This document shows positions 21,287 through 21,353 of a stretch of 21,353 nucleotides of DNA, in pieces. This DNA comes from Plantago elongata. Taxonomy: Eukaryota; Streptophyta; Magnoliopsida; Lamiales; Plantaginaceae. The notes beneath the pieces were generated by a model. The model was not told the DNA's origin. It did no database searches and was given only the letters and a program-made list of their open reading frames with translations. The translations under genes were made by a program, and so were the position numbers. Location of the stretch: the NCBI GenBank assembly GCA_036897095.1, contig JAYMSP010003053.1, forward strand, positions 1-21,353, given 5' to 3'. Positions within the stretch are counted from its first letter, which is position 1. Each line of letters opens with the position of its first letter.

Positions 21287-21353
21287 TCTTAATGAGAGAT
21301 GACTTGTCTAGGCATTAGCACGAGAATACGAGTCTAAGTTTGAAAATGCTTGA

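Overview
This is a window of plant nuclear DNA, most likely from a eudicot. It is AT-rich, has one intron-rich gene for a chloroplast protein, and is otherwise filled with plant-type transposable elements: L1-like LINEs with an RNase H domain, hAT-like and Mutator-like MITEs, and a short solo LTR. I cannot name the species.

The only intact gene I can support lies on the minus strand at 12461-18653. It reads as 13 exons with canonical GT-AG junctions and agreeing phases, giving a 527-residue protein. I identify it as EGY2, a chloroplast site-2-protease-like zinc metalloprotease homologue. It carries the GNLR motif, HEISH and an NxxPxxxxDG motif in several hydrophobic segments. Its introns hold a tandem duplication and a probable retroposon tail. 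The last exon is followed by a poly(A) signal, a 27-bp tandem repeat and a hAT MITE with a perfect 8-bp target duplication.

The left half is mobile-element territory. From left to right: a 42-bp tandem repeat and a (GTAT)n microsatellite; a 485-bp Mutator-like MITE with about 195-bp terminal inverted repeats and a 10-bp target duplication (881-1365); a solo LTR (2729-2953); a decayed but nearly complete L1-like LINE on the minus strand (about 3.3-9.1 kb); a probable small poly(A)-tailed retroelement split by a hAT-like MITE (9119-9884, MITE 9257-9719); an AT-rich stretch; and a 5'-truncated second LINE with a 12-bp target duplication (10622-11379). The LINE has a repeated 5' UTR, ORF1 with a DUF4283-like domain and zinc knuckle, and ORF2 with endonuclease, reverse transcriptase, zf-RVT and RNase H.

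Right of the gene (18.9-21.35 kb) I see the gene's promoter region, a strongly strand-asymmetric CAAG-rich kilobase of unknown nature, sequence that may be an old LTR-retrotransposon remnant, and a compound (ATT)n/(ATTT)n microsatellite. The elements do not form a pathway with the gene; they record successive, partly nested insertions around it. I found no convincing novel multi-gene system. The most unusual signals are the long-armed hairpin MITE, the CAAG-rich tract and the tandem acceptor in the EGY2 homologue.
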